Assembly: GCA_003550325.1 (NCBI GenBank)
Contig: QKWP01001970.1
Coordinates: 32,607 to 96,606, forward strand
DNA length: 64,000 bases
Reading direction: 5' to 3'
Origin: Gigaspora rosea
Lineage: Eukaryota > Glomeromycota > Glomeromycetes > Diversisporales > Gigasporaceae
Shown here: positions 59,222 through 64,000 of the stretch, in pieces
Numbering within the stretch: the first letter of the stretch is position 1
Layout of the letters: every line of letters starts with the position of its first letter
Program-made: the position numbers and the translations under genes
Notes under the pieces: model-generated
The model's input: the letters and a program-made list of their open reading frames with translations, nothing else
What the model was told of the DNA's origin: nothing
Database searches by the model: none

Positions 59222-59392
59222 ATATTTAACATGTATAATAAATAATTTTTATTAGAAAAATTTTTAATCAATGCCTGAACCTAATTCCCACAACTTCTGA
59301 TTGGATATATGAAAATGGTATTTCTATTTGGACAAAATAGATTGCGCTACTTTTCACTGCTAATTAAATTACAAGATCCGATGTAACATAAA

Positions 59393-59644
59393 ATGATGAA
59401 AATCGAAGGTTTCAAAAATCGTCAGTATCCTTTAATTTGGATATTGAAACCACCTTTCGTGTCAATTAAAAAATTACTTCGAAAGATTTATGTCTTATTT
59501 TATTTTAATATCTGGAGTAATAATGTGTATTATAGTTTTAATATGAATTTTTTCGTATTTGATTTATTCGGTCATGATGTCCAACAGAAACTAGATGGAA
59601 ATTTAGTAAACCTACTGGCCAATACCTGCTTTAGATTAAAATAG
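59393..59644 (+). pseudogene. Unknown ORF remnant in duplicate copy B
   Basis: An 83-residue frame ending NNVYYSFNMNFFVFDLFGHD, then VQQKLDGNLVNL, is the partner of 27818-28051. Its N-terminal part is in a different frame from the partner, which argues against a live gene. Confidence 0.3.
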
Positions 59645-60198
59645 GTATAACCCCACTAATGCTCTATTTGAACAAACATGAGTACTCACCCTAACCAACC
59701 TTTGAATTAAATTTTGACACATCGGAACAATTGAATACTTAATTATTTGTTTGATACATGTATATAAAACTTAATCGATACGTATCGTAGACTTTCTTAA
59801 AAAGAAAAGTGCTTACTAGTTAAATATACAAAACTTGAAGTATATGTCTATTCTATTGATCTAAATGCCTACATTTACGTTATAAATCTATTCTATCTAT
59901 TTAATGTTTATTTTTACGTTTTAACTGTGCTTGTATGTTATAAATATCTATTTACCGATTAAATGTCTATATTAATGTTTTAAATGTATTGAGTGTTGAA
60001 CGAAATCTTTGTTTAAAAAAAAAAAACAATAATAAAATTTAATAATACGCTATATAAGTATATCTGGTTTCAGATGCATCATAGATATAAAAATATTTTA
60101 ACTTAAAAATTTGTATCCTGTGCCAAACATGGATTATCTAACAATATAACCTTAAAATACTTAAAACTTCTTTCCATAAAGCGATCATTCGTACATAT

Positions 60199-60530
60199 AT
60201 TTTTGCTGGGTTCGTATTATTTCACCGACACTTCACCGACATAACATTTTACCACAAATACTCACCCGACAAGTTCATTTTACCGACAGTTTGTTTCACC
60301 AAAGTTCATTTCACCGACAAGTTTTTTTTTCAAAAAGCACCCTAACTTTAGCCCTAATTCTACCTAATTCTACCCTGACCCTAATGACAATGACCAGAAT
60401 TACTTTGTCGGTGAAATGAGCTTCGGTGAAATAAACTGTCGGTAAAATGAACGTGTCAGTGAATAATTGTCGGTGAAATGTTATGTCAGTGAAGTGATTG
60501 TCGATTAATTGATTGCCTCCCATTTTTGCT
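60199..60530. mobile_element. Foldback MITE with TTTCACCGACA repeats, copy 1
   Basis: The element 60208-60521 (314 bp) is flanked by 9-bp repeats ATTTTTGCT (60199-60207 and 60522-60530). Copy A shows the empty site with one ATTTTTGCT at about 28663. Both arms are built of degenerate TTTCACCGACA units in opposite orientation, with ACTTCACCGACATAACATTT near each end. The interior carries CACCCTAACTTTAGCCCTAA. A 9-bp duplication suggests Mutator-type insertion. Confidence 0.88.
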
Positions 60531-60562
60531 TATTATAAAAGTTCCTGACCCAGTCATTAGTA

Positions 60563-61507
60563 TTCTATGACGGATTCGGTAAACTTCGCCAAAAACTACT
60601 TATCCAACACCAATTTCGCCGATGGCCATTTCAATGACAGCCCACTTCCCGACAGCCCATTTTCCTGACAACCCATTTCCCCGACAGCTTACTTTCCCAA
60701 ATCCCTTTCTCCGACAACCTATTTCACCGACAACCACTTTCTCGACATCCTATTTTACTGACATTCTATTTCATCAACATCCATTTCGCCGACAGCTATT
60801 AATAAAGCTTCACAAATAGATTAGTTTATTACGTAAATGATTTTTGTTCATAAATCATTTTGTTCATGTGATGAGCAAATGAGGTAAATTATTCAAATTA
60901 TTATAGATTGTGAGAATGCTATTTTTGATTTGCTATATAGCCAAAAAAATCGTAATAAAAACGTGGAAAAATTTAAAATAAGAAAATAGTAATCAATCTA
61001 TTACTATCGCTATGAATTAATAATCAGTTGTTATCTATTTATGTATATATATATATATATATTTAAAAAAAAAACAAAAAAACAACCGATTTTCGTTTGT
61101 ATCTTTGAAATTAGATATGGATGACATTAATAACATGCGTTAGTGAAACGCATACAATGTATCGCCAGAATGGTAATGTTTATAATAGTAACTCATGATA
61201 GAAACTATAATAATTCCAATGTGAACTAACTCAACACAACCGCATATTGTGATTATTAGAATAGCATGCAAGTTTGTATGAGTAGCTGTCGACTAAATGA
61301 GTGGTGAAATAGTAAAATGGGATGTCGAGAAAGTGGCTGTTGGCAAAATGAGATGTCGGTGGAAAGGATTTAGGGAAGTAAGCTGTCGGGAAAATGAATT
61401 GTCGGGGAAATAGATTGTCATGAATGTGGGGTGTCGGTGAAATGGGGTCGGCATGATTGGTGTCGGAGAAGTAGGTGTCAGCAAAATTGGGAAATGCCTT
61501 CTATGAC
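60563..61507. mobile_element. Foldback element with TTTCNCCGACA repeats, copy 2
   Basis: The element 60572-61498 (927 bp) is flanked by 9-bp repeats TTCTATGAC (60563-60571 and 61499-61507). The empty site with a single TTCTATGAC lies in copy A at about 28718. The arms (60590-60800 and 61284-61490) are about ten units each of CATTTC-N-CCGACA-like text, inverted to each other. The interior (60801-61283) is AT-rich and contains an old repeat piece at 61190-61260. Confidence 0.88.
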
Positions 61508-61570
61508 AGAATTTCTTAAAATTCATTAAAGGATTTGAGCATTAGATCGAATTTACATATTATTAAACAG

Positions 61571-61781
61571 TAACTAGACATGATCATGTGGCGACTGTGC
61601 TGCCAAATTTTAACCAACTAATATCATTAGATTTGTAGATGGTATATTGGTATATGACACAGTTGAGATTGTTTATAGTCAACTTAAATTTATTAAATTG
61701 ACTAAACTGATGTTTAAAAATCAGATTAGTGTTATACCCAAATCGACTATTCATAGTATAAAACATATGTATAATGGGCTT
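61571..61781. other. Short spacer
   Basis: Nothing recognised. Confidence 0.35.
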
Positions 61782-62250
61782 GTTTTAAGCTAACCTTATA
61801 TTTAATGTTGGCTTCACTTCTCTCAGCAGTTTAAGCTAGCCTTATATTAATGTTTTGGCCTCGCTTCGCTTGGCAGTTTAAGCTAGCCTTACATTTAATG
61901 TTTTGGCCTCGCTTTGCTCAGCAGTTTTAAGCTAGCCTTACATTTAATGTTTCGGCCTCGCTTCGCTCAACAGTTTTAAGTTAACCTTACATTTTTATGT
62001 TTTGGCCTCGCTTTGCTCGACAGTTTTAAGCTAACCTTACATTTTTATGTTTTGGCCTCACTTCGTTTAAGCTAACCTTACATTTTTATGTTTTGGCCTC
62101 GCTTCATTTAAGCTAACCTTACATTTTTATGTTTTGGCCTCGCTTCGTTTAAGCTAACCTTACATTTTATGTTTTGGCCTCACTTCGCTCGGCAGTTTTA
62201 AGCTAACTTTATATTTTTATGTTTTGACCTTGCTTCACTTAGCAGATTTA
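61782..62250. repeat. Minisatellite with GGCCTCGCTTCGCT units
   Basis: Eight or more units of about 45-60 bp, TTTTAAGCTAACCTTACATT then TTTATGTTTTGGCCTCGCTT and CGCTCGGCAG. Units near 62070-62150 lack the CTCGGCAG part, giving a shorter period. Confidence 0.9.
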
Positions 62251-63100
62251 AACATTATATAATATTAGTTTTTTGTCATGCCTCTGATACTGGAATTTTT
62301 TATTGTCAAGATTTTCATCAAGAGTTAGGAAACAAATCTTTTTTGAAATTATTTGCTATTTCGGTGACCACTGTATGTAGTTTAATGTTGCAATAGAATT
62401 TTCATGATTTTCACTGAAATATATAAGAAAATTCTGTATATTTTAAATTATTTTTTTAATTTTAATTATTTTTTATTTTATATTTGCCATATAACCATAA
62501 AATAACGCATAGAATTATTTCGTATTTTAGCCTTAATTTAGCCTGAAATTCGAAATACACCCCTTCGCAGTTATATGGCATTTTGTATTTTTTTTTAATT
62601 TTTACTTTTTTATACATTCATGTTCATTTTGCCGAAACATCAAAGGGAAAAATTAACTTCGAACGGCCTTAGTGAAATAGACTCGGCGAAATGAACTTGT
62701 CAGTAAATATGATTGTCAGTAAGTTGATCTGATCTTGTGATGCATAAGAAATAAACAGGCGCGAAACAGGAATTAATATGGTAATAATGTATCAGTGATT
62801 GTTTACATAAATTTGGGATCTTCCTGTGAAAACCGGTTTACCATGTATGATGATAATCAAACGATCAGCAATGGACAAATTCATTCAAATCCCTTCACTA
62901 CGGTTTTTCGCTATTTCTTTGAAGATCAATGATTATCAATTCATCACCCCAGTAAAAAATCTAATAAAAACAAATAAAAAAAAGATAACAATGCTCAATG
63001 CTATAAATAAATATAGGATGAAATGTCCATAAAATCAACAAAAATATATGTTTCAATATGTAACGACCCCTTTTTAAAGATTTGAAAGTTTTTTTTCTTT
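62251..63100. other. AT-rich stretch with element fragments
   Basis: Positions 62651-62669 are a Harbinger-type MITE end. Positions 62670-62735 (GTGAAATAGACTCGGCGAAA, then TTGTCAGTAA repeats) are a fragment of the TTTCACCGACA foldback family. No gene. Confidence 0.45.
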
Positions 63101-63103
63101 CGC

Positions 63104-63198
63104 TAGTAACATGTACATGTACTAGTAACATGTACATTGTACTAGTAACATGTACATGTACTAGTAACATGTGCATATACTAGTAACATGTAACATGT
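63104..63198. repeat. Short tandem repeat, about 19-20 bp, five units
   Basis: ACTAGTAACATGTACATGT units, the last ones with TGCATAT changes. Each unit is self-complementary around ACATGTACATGT. Confidence 0.85.
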
Positions 63199-63905
63199 AT
63201 ATAATAACGGTAAAAGCAAATTTCTTTTTTTGAATATTGTGAGGAAATAATTTTGATGATCAAATGCACGAGCATAGCACAAATTACCGTAAGCAGTAGA
63301 ACTACCAACTGTTTATAGTAAAGGCTACTTACACCATATGACAAACTCATTATACAACTTAACCATTTTTGGGGGACGTCTAAAGCAGAGTAAATTCTTA
63401 TAATATATATTTTAGGGAATTAACTTTAGGGTTAGGGTCATAATAGATTAGTTAAATAGGTTTTAGGTATTATATATAAGCAAAATTGCCTTCCTGTCAT
63501 TTTTAATTAATCTACCAAGGTAGGTTTAGACTACCGTTTTTTGTATTTTTTAGCCGAAGATCACAAATTTCTATAATTTGATTGGTCATATTGTTACAAG
63601 CGACTATAGCCTTCTATATAGTACTTGCAACACAGCACATAGCGACAGGGATCTTGTAAGGGTCTGAGAAGATATGAAGCGGTGTGGAAGTGGAATATTA
63701 CTTCACTAGAGCGGTTCAGTTTATATTTATTAATTAACAAGAGTATTATTTATTTAGCAAAGATATATTTTATTAATTTAGATAATAATATTTAAGAGAT
63801 ACAATTATTTAAGTATTGGAAGGAGGAGAAAAGGAAGTCTGAGTCTAAGCTAAAAGCTTGTGGGTAGAAGGTCAGAAAGCTAAGGTTTATATATCTTTTT
63901 AGGTA
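63199..63905. other. Repeat-related stretch
   Basis: Positions 63415-63600 align loosely with the interior of the nested element at 21263-21524 (TTAGGGTTAGGG, AAAATTGCCTTCCTGTCATT, GGTTTAGAC). Positions 63600-63900 are unrecognised. Confidence 0.4.
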
Positions 63906-64000
63906 TACATTCGTGTAAAAGTATAAAAGTATAAAAGTATAGTAATAAAGTATAAAAGTATAAAAGTATAAAAGTATAAAGGTATAAAGGTATAAAGGTA
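63906..64000. repeat. TATAAAAG microsatellite running off the window
   Basis: Units GTATAAAA recur, drifting to GTATAAAG at the right edge. Confidence 0.9.

Larger units (their letters stand above)
58149..61570. repeat. Duplicated segment, copy B (partner 26461-28795)
   Basis: It aligns with copy A throughout, except for three insertions here and one in copy A. Small differences are frequent, so the duplication is not recent. It holds the paralogous ORF remnant at 59393-59644. Confidence 0.85.

Noticed and set aside
63104-63198. Regular repeats that could suggest a CRISPR array.
   Set aside because: No unique spacers and no cas genes; units are contiguous tandem repeats in a eukaryotic-type sequence.

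Overview
The window is strongly AT-rich and gene-poor. It holds short phase-0/1 introns, a Sel1-repeat gene, a kinase gene of the type with catalytic HRDLHS and DLG motifs, an F-box-like gene, many small terminal-inverted-repeat elements and a Helitron. This mix fits the repeat-laden genome of an arbuscular mycorrhizal fungus such as Rhizophagus (Glomeromycotina). The assignment is an inference from gene families and composition; no rRNA or other marker gene is present.

Host genes are few. (1) 2121-2575, minus: a two-exon gene for a small protein with a signal-peptide-like N-terminus, dibasic sites and an acyl-carrier-protein domain whose pantetheine serine is replaced by glutamate. (2) 10097-10570, plus: a Sel1-repeat protein, probably a fragment. 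(3) 11084-14341, plus: a broken TKL-type protein kinase gene, split by a 2.15 kb Mutator-like element that itself carries a scrap of a different kinase gene. (4) 28833-30021, minus: an F-box-like gene, frameshifted and possibly cut short. (5) 46298-47161, minus: a single-pass membrane protein with a beta-rich outer domain. No tRNA, rRNA or CRISPR was seen.

Most of the rest is transposon. From 0.1 to 6.6 kb there are miniature elements of Mutator type (9-bp duplications), hAT type (8-bp) and TA-target type, some sitting inside an older LTR-like repeat. From 18.8 to 26.4 kb lie a mariner-like foldback, a 1.6 kb hAT derivative with a nested element, and a foldback with a nested insertion. From 26.5 to 28.8 kb a segment is duplicated at 58.1-61.6 kb; the two copies differ by clean insertions, giving natural empty and filled sites. 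From 30.6 to 34.6 kb there are more miniature elements. A Helitron with a broken Rep-helicase gene runs from about 35.0 to 40.97 kb. After an assembly gap (41902-42249) come several tandem arrays (42.4, 43.7-45.1, 49-52, 61.8-62.3, 63.1 and 63.9 kb), Harbinger-like miniatures at 48.6 and 55.8 kb, a second Helitron end at 48.76 kb on the minus strand, and a foldback packed with CGTGCC motifs at 52.7-53.3 kb.

No operon-like cooperation is expected or seen. The genes look like independent members of expanded families, and the main story is repeated insertion of non-autonomous elements into genes and into each other. The two most unusual items are the secreted-looking, serine-less acyl-carrier-like gene and the kinase-fragment-carrying element lodged in a kinase gene.
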